From contig CALYLX010000061.1 of NCBI GenBank assembly GCA_944990035.1, forward strand, positions 62,001 to 126,000: a stretch of DNA of 64,000 nt, read 5' to 3'. Position 1 is the first letter of the stretch. The number at the start of each line of letters is the position of its first letter. Source of the stretch: Clitopilus passeckerianus (taxonomy: Eukaryota > Basidiomycota > Agaricomycetes > Agaricales > Entolomataceae). A program made the position numbers and the translations under genes. Positions 21,023 through 33,012 of the stretch are shown here, piece by piece. The notes beneath the pieces are model-generated. The model made no database searches and had not been told where the DNA came from. It was given only the letters and a program-made list of their open reading frames with translations.

Positions 21023-22150
21023 ATGAACTACCTCGCCTCCATCGGAAAAGCGGCTAGGGAAGCCAACGCGCAGACCCTTTCTGATTACCCTCCTGGATTC
21101 TTTCCTCCGATGAGTGAAGGGCCTTTGCCGTCTGAGGTTTTCGCTCATATGCTCGGTAAGCTAAGCTAGTGTTCATACGAGTAGTTCCTAATCTTTTCTA
21201 TCGGAACCTTGCAGGATTAACGCAGACACCCGGCTATCCAATCCCTCGGACTGAAGTGGAACGGGCAAACTTGATCACGATAGTGGTGAGTGGAAGGTAC
21301 GGGATCTCGCCATGTCTCCCCCTCATGCACCAGGGCCCGCCAATACAGCAACTCTGCAACAGCGGATTTTCAAGCGCCGAATAAGAGATTGTCTGGTCTC
21401 AGTTCTGCGCCTTATACTTGCCAGCCACAGTTGACAAATTTCTGAATCCACCGCCAGCACACAGACCAGAAGTGGCACAGGAAATACTGATAAAAAATGC
21501 ATACTTTGTCATGATAACATCGATTCAACACACTCCATATTTTTTCAAATACCTCCGGTCTACGAAACCCGTGGCCGGGAATAACACGCTCTTGACTCAA
21601 GTATTGGCGGATCGGTTCTTGGAGATCGCGCCCGTGTGGGACAAGTATATGACAACGCCCTCTCCAGACAAAAGGCCACATGATGTCGTAGCCTCGGCCG
21701 TACAGGTCATTACGACACTTCTAACGACATTCATCAAGAACCAAGATCAAGAATCTGTTCTGTCATCCCCAACTTGACTGCGGCTTCTCACTTGGTTGAA
21801 AAAATGGGCCTGGATGCAAGATAGGCAGTTTCTAAGTGAGGTGGCCACATGGGCTCTAGGAATAATGGTTGGGGATAAGGAGTCTATGACAGAACTGAGG
21901 ATGGTCAGGAGAATGATGAAGGGGTGGGATGAATGTGCGATGGTGGGGTGCAGCAGTATTGAGGAGCTGAAGACGTGTGCAAGATGTCAAACTGCCAGAT
22001 ATGTGAGTAATATTAATAATCTACCATTCAAGTACGATGAATCCATCTCGTTGGCCCATTGATCAGTGCTCACTAGAGCACCAGAAAGCCCACCGGAGTT
22101 TGCCAACAACGTTGGGTCATAAAGCTCATTGCTTCAGGACGGAATACTAA
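21023..22150 (+). pseudogene. MYND-finger family member 1, two nonsense mutations
   Basis: Parallel to the gene at 25664. It starts MNYLASIGKAAREANAQ, then carries the family motif PPMSEGPLPSEVFAHMLG, the central block PATVDKFLNPPPAHRPE, and the MYND finger (CAMVGC, CARCQTARY, CSLEHQKAH, GHKAHC). The main exon has two stops: TAA just before EIVWSQF, where copy 2 has CAA, and TGA before LRLLTW, where copy 2 has CGA. Both are C-to-T changes in coding-strand terms. The first exon also diverges (EVF for EDF). Since its linked P450 is broken too, the whole upstream module seems dead. Confidence 0.82.
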
Positions 22151-22889
22151 GTGTTGATTATGGTGAAATTTACTTGTGCTCTGTTTAACTTACCGAGTGG
22201 TGTCAATGGGTTCTACGCCGTCGGTCTCGACAAGGTGAGAGGTAAACTTGACCCATTTTGAACCAGCCATCCGTGTGGTATATTCAAGCGCGTCTTAGTA
22301 TATTTATATTCAACTTCAGAGAGGGCTAGAGCAGCGGCGAAATCCTAAGTAAGGAAGGTGCGATCAGTTCCGCGAGAGGAAGAAGGCGAAAAATCTTTGT
22401 GGTCACGCTGCTCGCCTTTACATATCTCTCCGCTCAAAGGCTTCAGTCCAACGCTTTAGTTGCCCTTGCGCGACGCAGATTTTGGCTGAGACGCAAGATA
22501 GAGTTTCAAACACTCTTTTACGCCACCCGGAGAAGGTGGTACTAGAACCATTTCAAGCTTCGGAGTAGTAATGAGGGTGTCGAGCCTCTCGTCAGAAGGC
22601 GTATAAAGATGTTGAATTTTGGTTGAAACTAAGGCCAATAGAAACAGTTTTTGGCCTTGCTGGGTTCTGACCCAATCGCAACAGTGATGGTGCCGCTTCG
22701 GAAGGAGTTTTGAGTCCGAAAACCAAACGCCAGCAAATCTCATCACGTTAATCTCACTCAAATGCTCAAGGTGCCAAGACGATGACTCGTTTAGGGACCA
22801 CTCGTACCCTTCAACAAACGTCCCTCAAGGGATAGTTGGTAAAACTACACGCACTGACGACATCAATCAACCCGTGGTAGCTCCGTGTT
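22151..22889 (-). pseudogene. fragment of an F-box/LRR-like gene between the two modules
   Basis: About 120 minus-strand codons (about 22456-22820) read ESSSWHLEHLSEINVMRFAG and continue to GGVKECLKLYLASQP before a stop at 22456. Composition and spacing resemble the C-terminal end of local F-box proteins (leucine periodicity, VKECL). No F-box, start codon or upstream exon is present, and a TGA precedes it. It separates the duplicated P450-MYND modules and is not repeated elsewhere in the window. Assignment is tentative. Confidence 0.35.
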
Positions 22890-23272
22890 TCGTGGACCGC
22901 GGGAGTGACAATACTGTCGAAACCCAGCCCATGAACCATAATTTCGCCCTAACTTCAGCTTCAATTACAGTCCTTTCTTTCACATAGATCACCCCTAAGG
23001 TTACTGGCAATTAGAGGCGTGAGGCAATTAGATGTTGTCGCGCTCCCGTTTTTCTCCACTTGTGCTTGGTTTCCACAGTACCTGCAGTTTTGACAGGAAG
23101 CCAGTCGAGGCTCAAACGGTGATACACTGATGTCTTCTGATCCGGAACACCGCCCACTTGTATACCCTTGGAGTTCACTCCACCAAGTCGCAGTTGATCA
23201 AGGACCCAACATGGTTTATATGTCCGTCATTTCTTACATCTTCCCTCTTGACAGTTCTCTCTCAACGACACG

Positions 23273-25415
23273 ATGTCCATTCCTTCTCAACTCTGGACCG
23301 CCTTTATCTCTGTCGGCGTCGCCGTAGTGGCTATCAACTTTATATCATGGCGTCGCAGAGTGAAGAAGCTACCTCCTGGACCGCCGAAGCTTCCGTTTAT
23401 CGATAATCTGCACAACATGCCGACTGGACTGGACTGGGTGCGATTCTCAGAACTTTCCAAGGAATACAGTACGAGTTCCCACTAGAAAACATCTTTCTTC
23501 GCTAAGCCGTTTTTTTCAAGATACCGACATCCTACACTTGGGTGCCCTAGGCCAATCAATAGTCGTACTCAATAGCTATGAGGTTGCGCGGGAGTTGCTC
23601 GACAAAAGGTCCGGGATATATTCTGGTCGGTGAGCTTCCTGATCATTCCTTGGCGCCCCCTTCATATGGTTAATAATCTTCTTAGGCCCTCTTCTGTAAT
23701 GTTCGAATTGTAGGGCGAGCTATAAATGTAGCCTCCGTACCCCAACTGATGTTTCGAAGATCAGGGTTGGGTTGGGTATTGGCAACTTTGCCGTACGGGG
23801 ATTGGTGGAGGGATTCGCGGAGAATGTTTACAACACACCTAGGTTTTGGAAACACAAAGATCGATCACTCAAGCGAAGCCTTCCACGCTCGACGATGTCT
23901 CAAACAGCTTCTTGATAACCCAAAGGACTTCCGGTCGCATATTCAACAGTGAGTGTCCCTGCCTCAAGGAAGCTGAACGCCATACTTAATCTGTTAGTCT
24001 CGTCGGATCGATAGCGATTCAAATGGCCTATGGCTTAGAAGCCCAACCCACGAACGATCCCAATCTCGACCTGGTTGACAAGTTAATGGTTGTCTTTAGC
24101 GACGTTGTATCGGGAGGGGTCTATGCGGTCGATTCAATCCACTTCCTGAGATATATTCCGAGTTGGGTTCCGGGAGCATCATTCCAAACATTGGCGCAAG
24201 AATGCAGGGAGCTTTCGAATCGTGTGCGAGATGCGCTTTTTGACAAGGCTATGGAAGCAATGGTGATTACTGTCGGTATGTTTGGCGCTCGTCAAGATTA
24301 CTCACCAGTGTTGCAGAATAGTACCGACTACTCCCCAAATCTGGTCTCGGAGCAACTGCAAGCGTCTGGTGACAAGGGCGACTGGGACACTAATCTGGAC
24401 ATGTTGAAGGATGTTGCAGCGAGCACGTATGCCGGTAAGATATCTGGCAATGGTATCGCAACTTTTTGGCCGCTTAATCACAATTGCAGGCGCTGCCGAC
24501 ACCACCCTGTCTTCTCTTATAACCTTTTTTCTTGCTATGGTCTGCTACCCTAGTGCACAGAAGAAAGCCCAAGAGGAGCTGGACATCGTTCTTAATGGAC
24601 AGCTTCCTGAGCCTACGGACATAGCTCAGCTACCTTACCTTACAGCTATCTTTATGGAGGTCTCCCGGTGCGTTTATCTCATATTATATTGTGTGGCTTA
24701 TTGACCCATCATTCTCGGTTTCTAGCTGGAAACCTGTGGCGCCTGTTGGTGAGTCTGGTGAACCCAACTTTACACCTGTGTTTGCTTATAACCACTCCAG
24801 GAATGCCCCATCTACTTTCCGAGGATGATATTTACGATCGGTATCTCATTCCGAAGGGTTCAATTGTGGCAGCAAATCAATGGTGCGAAAATATCTAAGC
24901 CCTTTCTGCATTCATGCTGAACTCGCCGATTGGTGACAGGGCAATGCTCAATGACCCGACCGTCTATCCTGATCCGTCCGAGTTTAAGCCAGAACGTTAT
25001 CTCAAGAACGGGAAGATTGACGAGTCGATCCGAAATCCGCTTGATATAGCCTTCGGATTCGGACGGAGGTAAGGCTAGAATGAGCAAGTTCGAAGTTGTG
25101 GTATCTGAACATGTTCCACAGGGTTTGCCCTGGCCGTCATAAAGCGCAGTCGACCTTCCTCATGACTGCAGCGTCTGTCCTCTCTACTTTCAATCTACTC
25201 ATGGCAATCGATGAGAAAGGAGAACCGATCCGACCGAACCAAGAATACCACCTCTCTTTACTTTGGTGTGTGCCGCTGCGATGTTACTTGTCCGGTAGCT
25301 GATCTGCCTGCATAGCCATCCAAAACCGTTCCCCTGTCTCATCGTACCTCGCTCTTCTAAAGCCAGGGACCTAATCGAAACATGGGCTACGAACGAAATC
25401 AATAGCACCATATGA
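23273..25415 (+). CDS. cytochrome P450 monooxygenase, copy 2
   Basis: Spliced protein of about 500 aa with a full set of P450 landmarks. It has an N-terminal membrane anchor (SQLWTAFISVGVAVVAINF) and a Pro-rich hinge (KKLPPGPPKLPFI). The C-helix WRDSRR, oxygen-binding I-helix GAADTTLSS and K-helix EVSR before WKPVAPVGMPH are present. The PERF-like stretch is SEFKPERYL and the heme loop is FGFGRR-VCPGRH with the axial Cys. The enzyme should be a microsomal class II P450, needing CPR. The pattern is that of expanded agaricomycete P450 families acting in secondary metabolism or xenobiotic oxidation; substrate unknown. About ten short introns; exon borders agree with copy 1. The MYND gene follows 250 bases downstream on the same strand. 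Confidence 0.9.
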
Positions 25416-25663
25416 CTGTATTTCCGTGAATCTATGTACTTACTCGTATGCTAGTGGGGTAGCAGTGGCCTCTGCACCTGTCAGATATCTGCTTGGATTT
25501 TTGTCACCAATTATGCTTGTATTCTCCGCGAACACAATGCCTGGTGTTCATGCGGAAGGGGATTGATGTGGTACCAATCCGAGAATGGCTTGGGCTTTGT
25601 GGACTTGGAATTCGGTTGTGACTAATCAGGTGCCTGGTCCTTTGTCCCTTATCGCCACCAGCC

Positions 25664-26773
25664 ATGGACAGCGTCGCCGCCGCTGTGCAAGCAAATGCAG
25701 ACGCCCTAGCTGCGTTTCCTTCTGAAACCGTTCCTCCCATGAGTGATGGCCCAGTGTCCGCAGAGGATTTCGCTCTGCTCCTCGGTAAGTCCAACTTGTC
25801 TGAAGCCTCAATCAAATTAACTCAATGAGTCCATTGTTGAGCAGGATTGAAGCGGACGCGCCTTTCTAAGTCTTTCAACGAAGTGGAGCGGGTGAACAGA
25901 GTTACATTTTCGGTGAGTGGAGGGGCGTAGGATCTCAATTCAATCTCGTCCTCATGGCTTTTGCCACAGGAACTCTGCAACAGCAGATTTCCAGATTCCC
26001 AACAAGAAATTGTCTGGTGTCAATTCGCCGCCGTCTACCTCCCAGCAACGGTTGCCAAATTCTTGAACCCGCCCCCTTCACCTCGACCAGACTTGGCTCA
26101 AGAAATCCTGATCAACAACGCATATTTCAAAATGCTACAAGGCGTTCAACACACTCCTTACTTTTACAAATACCTTCAATCGACCAAACCTGTGGCACGA
26201 AACAGTCAACGCCTGACTCAAGTATTGACAGAGCGCTTCTTGGATATCGCGCCTCAATGGGATACGTACATGCACACGCCGTCCCCAGATGGCCAGCCAC
26301 TGGGTTATTTCGCTGACCTCGCAGGCTCGGCTATCCAACTAATTACGACGCTTCTGACGGCATTTTTCAAGAACCGAGACCAAGAATCCGTTCTCTCAGC
26401 CTCAGCTCGATTACGGCTCGTCCCATGGTTGACCAAATGGTCGCGGATGCATCATCGGGACTTTCTCTGTGAAGTGGCTATACGGGCTTTGGGGGTGTTG
26501 CTTGGGAATCCGGAATGTATCACGGAACTGAGGTTAGTCAGGAAAGTCTTGAAGGGTTGGGACGAGTGCGCAATGGAGGGGTGCGGTAAGAAGGAGAGGC
26601 TAAAAGCATGTTCGAGGTGCCAGACGGCGAGATATGTGAGTACCCGTTTGTCATCTCTAGATTGTTTAGACTCTGACTCTCACATGGGACAGTGCTCGCT
26701 GGAGCACCAGAAAGTGCATTGGAGTACGCGGCTATGCGGGCACAAGTCGCTTTGCTTTCAAACGGAATACTAG
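25664..26773 (+). CDS. MYND-finger family member 2 (linked to P450)
   Basis: Spliced protein of about 320 aa. The first exon carries MDSVAAAVQANADAL and the family motif PPMSDGPVSAEDFALLLG, which ends at a conserved exon junction. The central domain has EIVWCQFAAVYLPATVAKFL, NPPPSPRPDLAQEILINNAY and LIT-TLLTAFFKNRDQESVL. The C-terminal MYND zinc finger follows: CAMEGCGKKERLKACSRCQ, then Y-CSLEHQKVHW and GHKSLCFQTEY. MYND fingers usually mediate protein-protein contacts. The central domain is not one I can name. The last intron falls inside the finger, between RY and CS, in all paralogs. The gene looks intact, in contrast to its upstream duplicate. Confidence 0.85.
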
Positions 26774-28634
26774 GGCTGTTGGCATATACCTCGCTTATTC
26801 GTTGAATCTCAAACTGAATGCCAAGGTGTTTTAGGAAACCCAGTGCTCGCACCACACCGCGAACCGGCTGCTCTCGATCAAGCCTGGACGTCCATATCGG
26901 TGTCAGTCGACGGTGGGCCCAAAACCTGCTACTTGTACTGGTTTGCGAAGCTCGGAATGGGAGAAAAGGAGCCAGAAGAATGGCGGGGCATATGTGCACC
27001 GGAGGCAAAGGTGGGCGGGAGGGAGACAATTCAAGAGTATAGGAGGGCCACCAGGCTGCGAGCACGAGCATGAGGATGGAGACTCGAATTCCTCCTACCC
27101 TTTGCTCGGCAGGGAGAAGTATATCTCCAGAAATGTGAGTTCATTCGAACTTTGAAGGGGTATGGTTCCAGAGATCTGACTACGGCGATCATATAGACAC
27201 GAAGAAGAACCAAGCTGAAACTTCGCCCTCTCAAACCTAGCTACTTTCGCCATCTGCCTAACCTCCTCCAAGTTCGTTTCCTCTATCGGCTTTCCACCGT
27301 CATCTCTCCCCATCCCTCTCACCAACACACTCCGCCACCCAATTTTGATTCTCCCTTTCTCACGAATCACATCCCATTGCGAACGACCAACAGACTGATG
27401 ACGATCCCATCCAGTCGCCGTGATCTACCTTCCACGTCGGCGTCAGGTTTTGAAGAAGGGCCAACAACGAGGTTCGAGCATGTTTGTTTGTCAACGGCGC
27501 TTGCAGGCTATGGCCTTGGACCCTCACAATCTATATTCCCCTCGAAATTCCCTCCCAACGTTCTCGAAAATGCATCCCAGCGAGATGGGATGCCTCGAAC
27601 TAAATCTGTACCTGCAAAACGAAATACGCATGGTGGAAGGGGGTCCGAGGGTACCATTATTTGATTGGTATGGTGAGCTCGGACGGACGCCGAGAGGGAG
27701 GTTGGGGTAATCGGGTTGGTGCATTGTTGGGATGCTAAGCTAGGAGCTTTATTGTGGAGGGTTTAGGTGGGATACGGATGGGAACAGGAAGTCGCACTGA
27801 ATTATGTACTGTGAGGAGGGGCCAAATGACTCCGGCGCTTCTATTTCACCGGGCATGAGTCCGATACGAGGTTTAGAGCATAAATGAAGAAGTGACTAAT
27901 GGTCCTGTCGTGAGGACTGTCAGGAAAAATCCCGGTGGATCGGCTCGTGATGGCAAATGCCTGGGATTGATCGATGATCTACGATTGATAGCGATAGCGA
28001 TCGCTTGGCTTGCCCTCAAGCTCGCAGCTTGACCAAATATTCATTTCGGTGGACATCCGCCTGGAAGAATAAATGCGACACGCACGGAGAAGGAAAGTCC
28101 TAGTGTTAGTTGCCAATCCGACGTTTCGTGGCGTCAAATGTAGATCTGGGGTCGAGATGTCTCGTGGAATCAACATCCTGTCCTCTGTGCAGAGTGGGGT
28201 CTCTGGTCTACTCACGCAAGATAGATTGAACTATACCACTTCGGGGCTTATATTTTCGCCATCCAACAACGACTGCAGATTGGGTGATGAATGGTTCCGA
28301 GTCATCGATGGATGTTGCGACGACAGCTTGAATGATACTCTTGATACTCTATTCGTCCCTCGCAAGCCCACGTGCCACAACACGGCGTTCGTCCCCACTG
28401 TTCTGATCTTGGAAGCAAACCCAAACTGGCTAAACGGGACCAGCTATTAGCCGAAGCAAAGCGTTTGGCTGGCAACGAAAATGGGAAAGGTAGAAGAGGG
28501 AAAAGGTATAAATATATTATGTTCCAAGCAACAATTGGTCAACATAAATCCTCATCCATTGAATTCTACCATCGTTAGTTGGCTACTTCTCTTCACTATA
28601 ACTTCGCTCGTATTGCTCTGTCTAGGTTGTCGAC
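26774..28634. other. intergenic; decayed homolog fragment and undefined short frames
   Basis: At about 26.85-27.1 kb the plus strand reads CYLYWFAKLGMGEKEPEE and, in another frame, GCEHEHEDG. These recall the WYAKLGAGEWDG and GHEHAHAH blocks of the gene at 17484, so this is probably a broken relative. A minus-strand frame at 27095-27370 and plus-strand frames at 27420-27710 and 28073-28450 have no recognisable motif. The last one starts with ATG and reaches 125 codons, but lies in the promoter area of the 28635 gene. Confidence 0.4.
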
Positions 28635-29318
28635 ATGTCCGATACCTGTAAAATTAAAATCCTCCTCGACTCTCGAGACATGGAGCTGTGTAAACACTTC
28701 GGCTACAAACTCTGTCTTGCCAGGCATGTGAGGTATGAGGGAGCGCAGACAGAAGGAAACGTCGTCTTCTCTGCACTTGGGGGTGCCGACCTTGCACCCA
28801 ACATGGAGTTCGCCTTCAGCGATAAATTCCGAGTCTACGGAACGAATGAGTTTCAGGTGAGCGCGGCTGGCCACTGTGCTGGCTTCATTACCCGACTGGG
28901 ATGTGTAAAACCTCTCTAGGAGGGCGCTCGAGTCCAAACTCGAACCGAATTCATTGATATCGAAGGAGGCCGGGAAGCCGAATTCGACGAGACCGGTTCA
29001 GCCAGGGCCTCTGGTTCCGTTCAGCGAGACGGGCCATTCCTTGTCAAAAACGCATTGCAGCAGGTCGCCTATGTTGGGGTCCAGTGCTTCAATCTCGAAA
29101 CTGACAAGTTTGGTTCCATCTTCGTCTCACCCGCGCTCCCGATGGCTTCGACGAGCGAGATTCTCCCGATCAATAAATTTTCCATTTTCTGGGCTAGGGA
29201 TATGGAAACCGACACCATGTTCAATCCCTCTTTCACACCCTCCTTCCGGTTTGACCTCCCAGGTCGACGTGAGATCACGGTTCAGTATAGAGACGGCAAG
29301 TGGAACCTGGCTACATAG
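28635..29318 (+). CDS. uncharacterised ~207 aa protein, probably all-beta
   Basis: Two exons joined over a GT-AG intron (about 28857-28918). It begins MSDTCKIKILLDSRDMELCK with no signal peptide. Further blocks are GYKLCLARHVRYEG, FAFSDKFRVYGTNEFQ joined to EGARVQTRTEFIDI, and MFNPSFTPSFRFDLPG; it ends with EITVQYRDGKWNLAT. Alternating hydrophobic residues suggest a beta-sandwich. I recall similar unannotated agaricomycete proteins with a KVFGTNxF-like block but cannot name the family or function. The ATG follows a short 5' region and opens the only long frame. Apparently intact, single copy in the window. Confidence 0.7.
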
Positions 29319-29895
29319 TTGTGGTGTAGCGTAGTAGTCCTGCCGACAGATATTAGTTGGATAAAGTTTAACTTGACATCGACGTTAGGCGAGTGATTCG
29401 TGGATTCCTAGCTTTGGTCGAGCAAGCTCGGGCTGCTCCAAGGATGTATGTTTTTGTGGGAAGGTCCAAACTTGTTTTTTGTCACATTAGGCTTTGCTAA
29501 AGGTCGACAAGTGGCATTACCCGCTACCAAATGCTTAGTCCATTGGGTGGGCATCTGAAGATTACGGAGATGCCTTCGGTGAAGGGTTCTAGTCTGTCAA
29601 ATCCAAAAGTTTGGGAAACTATGGAAGGGAACGAGCGATTTGAACTTTTACTTACGTGAACATCAGCCCTCTACTACTTGGACTTCGACGGTAGCCAATT
29701 TACGCTTCCTTTTTTATTCGGAATCCCCCTAGTTCCTGTGTCGACATCCCCAACAAAGTCTAGTCCAGTAATATTCAAACCCATATTCCAACCATATTCT
29801 GAACAATAATGATCCTCAATACATATTCACTCGACTTCAATCGTGATCTCTAATTCCAATCTTCAACACCCCAAGATTCAGTCCGCCCGATCTCG
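29319..29895. other. intergenic between convergent genes; no feature seen
   Basis: Non-coding by inspection; it holds the 3' ends of the convergent 28635 gene and the beta-mannosidase. Confidence 0.6.
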
Positions 29896-32800
29896 TCACG
29901 CAACCTCCACCCGCACCTCCTCCGCCTTCTCCCTCCCCAACCACGCGGCTTTCACCTTTACATCCCCATCCCCAATCCTCTCCCATCCATTCGGCCCCAA
30001 TCCCCTCAAAACAACAACCCACTCATCCCCAGGAACGACATCCAACGAATTATCGCTCCACCTCGGCTCTTCCTCTCCCTCTGGGTCGTTCCTCTCTTCT
30101 CCGTCGTCGATGGAGAGCCAGAGTCCTTTGACTGGGCGTTGGACGCTGATCCTGAACTTGACGTTCTCCTCCTCCTCTGCTCCAGTAGTTGAGGCAACTA
30201 GAACAACCCTCACCCCAGGCTCCGGCACCTCACAATACCTATACGGCTGGGGCCAATCCACCGCCCTCGCTAGCACCTCCCCCGTTTCCATATCCACCAA
30301 CCTCGCACTTACAACCACAGAATGTGTCCTTTTTAACTCTTTCTCCACCACCTCCCTCTTCCCGTTCTCCACCTCGGTGGTAGCCTTGAGGATGCGAGTG
30401 AGACGAGCGGGTGCAGGGATCTTGAGGGTCCCCAATTCGGTGGTTTGGTTGGGTAAAAGTGTGACCACCTTCGGTTCCTCCTCCTCCGCGGTCTTCCATC
30501 CTTCGTCTCCGAGGTCATAGTACCCCACCTCAACACCCACCTCTCTTCCTTCAAGCCCCGCATTCCCAGCCCACACATCCACCTCCGCGCCCTCCTCCCC
30601 CTCCTGGAACGCACCGAATTCGTAAAACTGCTCCGGCCTGTCTGTGGGTCTGTTTTTGGGTACTCGTCGGTGTATAGAGATGGTGAGAGCGGCGAGGGAG
30701 CGTGCGATAGTGTAGAAAACTGGTTTAGGACGGAGAAAGTAGTCGATGATAGCCCAGGACGTTACGGGCCAGCAGTCGTTTGCTTGCCAGACGAGGACGC
30801 CGGACGTCTGTGCGTGGGGTTACATCAGCGCTTTGTTTTGAGTTGGGGGATAAGAATGAGCACGTACGTACTCCCTCCCCCTCCCCTCCCACCCCCTCCT
30901 CCAACTCCTATACGCCAACCCCACGGCTTCGGATTGCATCAGCTGCGTCATATAGACGTGTCTCTCCAAATCCTCAACAACCCTGAAATTCTCCGCCATG
31001 ACAATCGCGAACCTCCGCTCATGGCTCCCCGCGCGGTTATGTTGCGCCATAATCGGGCTTTGCGCGTGCCAATCCTTGTCCGTAATACCCTTTTCTGAAG
31101 ACATCCAATACCGCACAGTCTTGACATCCGGGAAACTCGGAATCCCAAACTCGCTGACATACCTCCCCCCCATCCTCGTATACTCCTGCCACGCCCGCTC
31201 CTTCCCACCCCACACATCCCACTGATGCACGTCGCCCCTCGTCGGATCCGAGGTGTCCCATCCGGAGCCGCCGTAGGGTGAGCCGGGCCAGTAGGGTACG
31301 GCCGTATCCCCCATTTGCTCTTGGACGAGTCGAGGGAGCAGGTCTTCGTAGATAACCCACGCAGGGAGAAGTTTATCCTTCTCCTCTTTCGAGATCTCCC
31401 CATGGGAAGAAGAGGTGAGATCCCACTGTAGAACTTGCTGATAATCCTCGTTATTCCCACACCAGAGCGCCATCGCCGGATGGTGCCTCAGCCTCTGTAT
31501 CGAATCCCTCGCCTCTTCCGCCACCGACTCTACGAATCCTCTGTTCTTCTCGCCGGGGTAGATCCCGCAGGCGAACATGAAGTCGTGCCAGATGAGGAGA
31601 CCGAGTTCGTCGCAGATGTCGTAGAAACAATCGGGCTCGAATACGCCCCCGCCCCAGATACGCACGATGTTCTGGTTCCCGGAGCGGAGGAGGGTGAGGA
31701 GGCGGCGGTAGCGGGTGGGGGAGATGGTGGTCAGGAGGGAGGAGGAGGGGATGTAGTTTGAGCCTAGAGGCGAGCGTGAGTGAGTAGTCGATCTATACTA
31801 CTAAAAGACATACCGCCAGTAAAGATCCTGACTCCATTAACTTCGAAGAGGAAGGAGGTGCCTAAGCCGTACTGGTCCGGCTCGAGGAGAGGTTCTTGGA
31901 TGAGTGAGATGGTGCGGAAGCCGATGCGTTTAGTTGTGGCGTGGATGGTCGTGGAGGTCTGATGAGTGAGGTTTAGTTATTAACATGGGGGGAGAGATAA
32001 AAAAAAACGTACATTTAGCAACTCGACCACGACATCATACAAACTCTGTTCCCCATACCCACTCGGCCACCATTTCTCCACCTCGCCCTTTCTGAATTCC
32101 CACTTTGCCACTGTAGTCGTACCCTCTCCAACAGGGAACACCCCTTCCCGAATCACGACGCCACTTGCACACTCCTTCAACGCCACCCTAACCTTCCTCT
32201 CGACATTCGCAGCAGCGGAATCAAGAGTGACATCAACCTCCAGCTTCGGAACCTTATACCCCTCAACGAGCGTAGCGCGTGGATAGACGTCCTTGATCCG
32301 AGCACCCATAGTGTAGGTGGTGAGCGTGATAGGTCTGTAAGGTCCGCATGTCATGAGTTCCGGGCCCTATATAACCATGTCAGTATACTACGATAGGAAA
32401 TGGAGACTCGACTGACCCAATCCCATCTCCAATCATACTGCGCCTTCCTCACATACACCCTACTCGGATCTCCGAGATTCGTAGATCCAGCACGTACGAC
32501 GCCGTATTTCGCTTCTTCGGCTTTGGCGTGTAGCTTGGCGGATTTGAAGTGTAGGAGAAGTGTAGACGAAGAGAGAGGAAGAGGAAAGAAGTGACGCCAC
32601 GTGCGGAATTGGTTGTCCGCGGAGAAGATGAGTGTCGAGTTCTAGATAGATTAGAGAGTTAAGAGAGTTAGAAGAGTTAAGAGAGTTAGAGATAGTGACG
32701 TACCAAATAAACATCACACAACGTATCCAGCCCCTCAAACTCCAACATCCCCATCTTCCCATCTCCCCCCTCAACCTCAAACGTCCCCCTCCAAAGCCAC

Positions 32801-33012
32801 TCAACCTCCCCAACCCACTGCACCTCATGCTCGTTAAACCCAACATACGGATCCGCTATCATCCCAGCTTTCATCAACTCTACATGCACCTCGCTCGGGA
32901 ACTGGCTCGCTTTCCTCCACCCATCACCTAACGCATCGCCGATACTCCCATCCCGTTGCTTCCACTCCCATCCAGCGTCGAGTGAGATCTTCTTCACAGG
33001 TGTCGGCGTCAT
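29896..33012 (-). CDS. beta-mannosidase, glycoside hydrolase family 2 (cytosolic B type)
   Basis: Minus-strand gene of about 900 codons with short introns. It starts MTPTPVKKISLDAGWEWKQR, with no signal peptide. The GH2 sugar-binding domain follows (WLWRGTFEVEGG, GLDTLCDVYL), then the YDWRWDWGPELMTCGPYRPI block typical of beta-mannosidases. The TIM barrel has NIVRIWGGGVFEPDCFYD, IWHDFMFACGIYPG, the acid/base Glu in ALWCGNNEDYQQ and the nucleophile Glu in GRYVSEFGIPSFP. The C-terminal beta domains carry GVLVWQANDCWPVTSWAIID. It cleaves terminal beta-1,4-mannose from manno-oligosaccharides. Lack of a signal peptide points to the intracellular MndB-like clade, handling imported oligomers or N-glycan remnants. 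The first intron contains a short degenerate GAGAGTTA-type repeat. Confidence 0.93.
32645..32695. repeat. short degenerate tandem repeat within an intron
   Basis: About five imperfect copies of a GAGAGTTA/GAAGAGTTAA unit fill most of the first intron of the beta-mannosidase gene. Probably a neutral microsatellite-like expansion. Confidence 0.7.

Larger units (their letters stand above)
18190..22150 (+). repeat. tandem segmental duplication [P450 + MYND], copy 1 (decayed)
   Basis: The whole stretch, including about 450 bases of 5' flank (GACAA..CTGTCGAAAC..AGCCCA, AACTTCAGCTTCAATT), aligns colinearly with 22890-26773. Order, orientation and exon structure of the P450 and MYND genes are the same. 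The unit repeats at a period of about 4.7 kb, and roughly 0.7 kb of unrelated sequence lies between the copies. Confidence 0.88.
22890..26773 (+). repeat. tandem segmental duplication [P450 + MYND], copy 2 (apparently intact)
   Basis: Colinear partner of 18190-22150 in the same orientation, with both genes open after splicing. Confidence 0.88.

Noticed and set aside
28073..28450. 125-codon plus-strand frame starting with ATG
   Set aside because: No motif, and it sits directly upstream of the 28635 gene where the promoter should be; kept only as a note.
29843..30520. 225-codon plus-strand frame
   Set aside because: Ser/Pro-rich shadow of the beta-mannosidase C-terminal exon.
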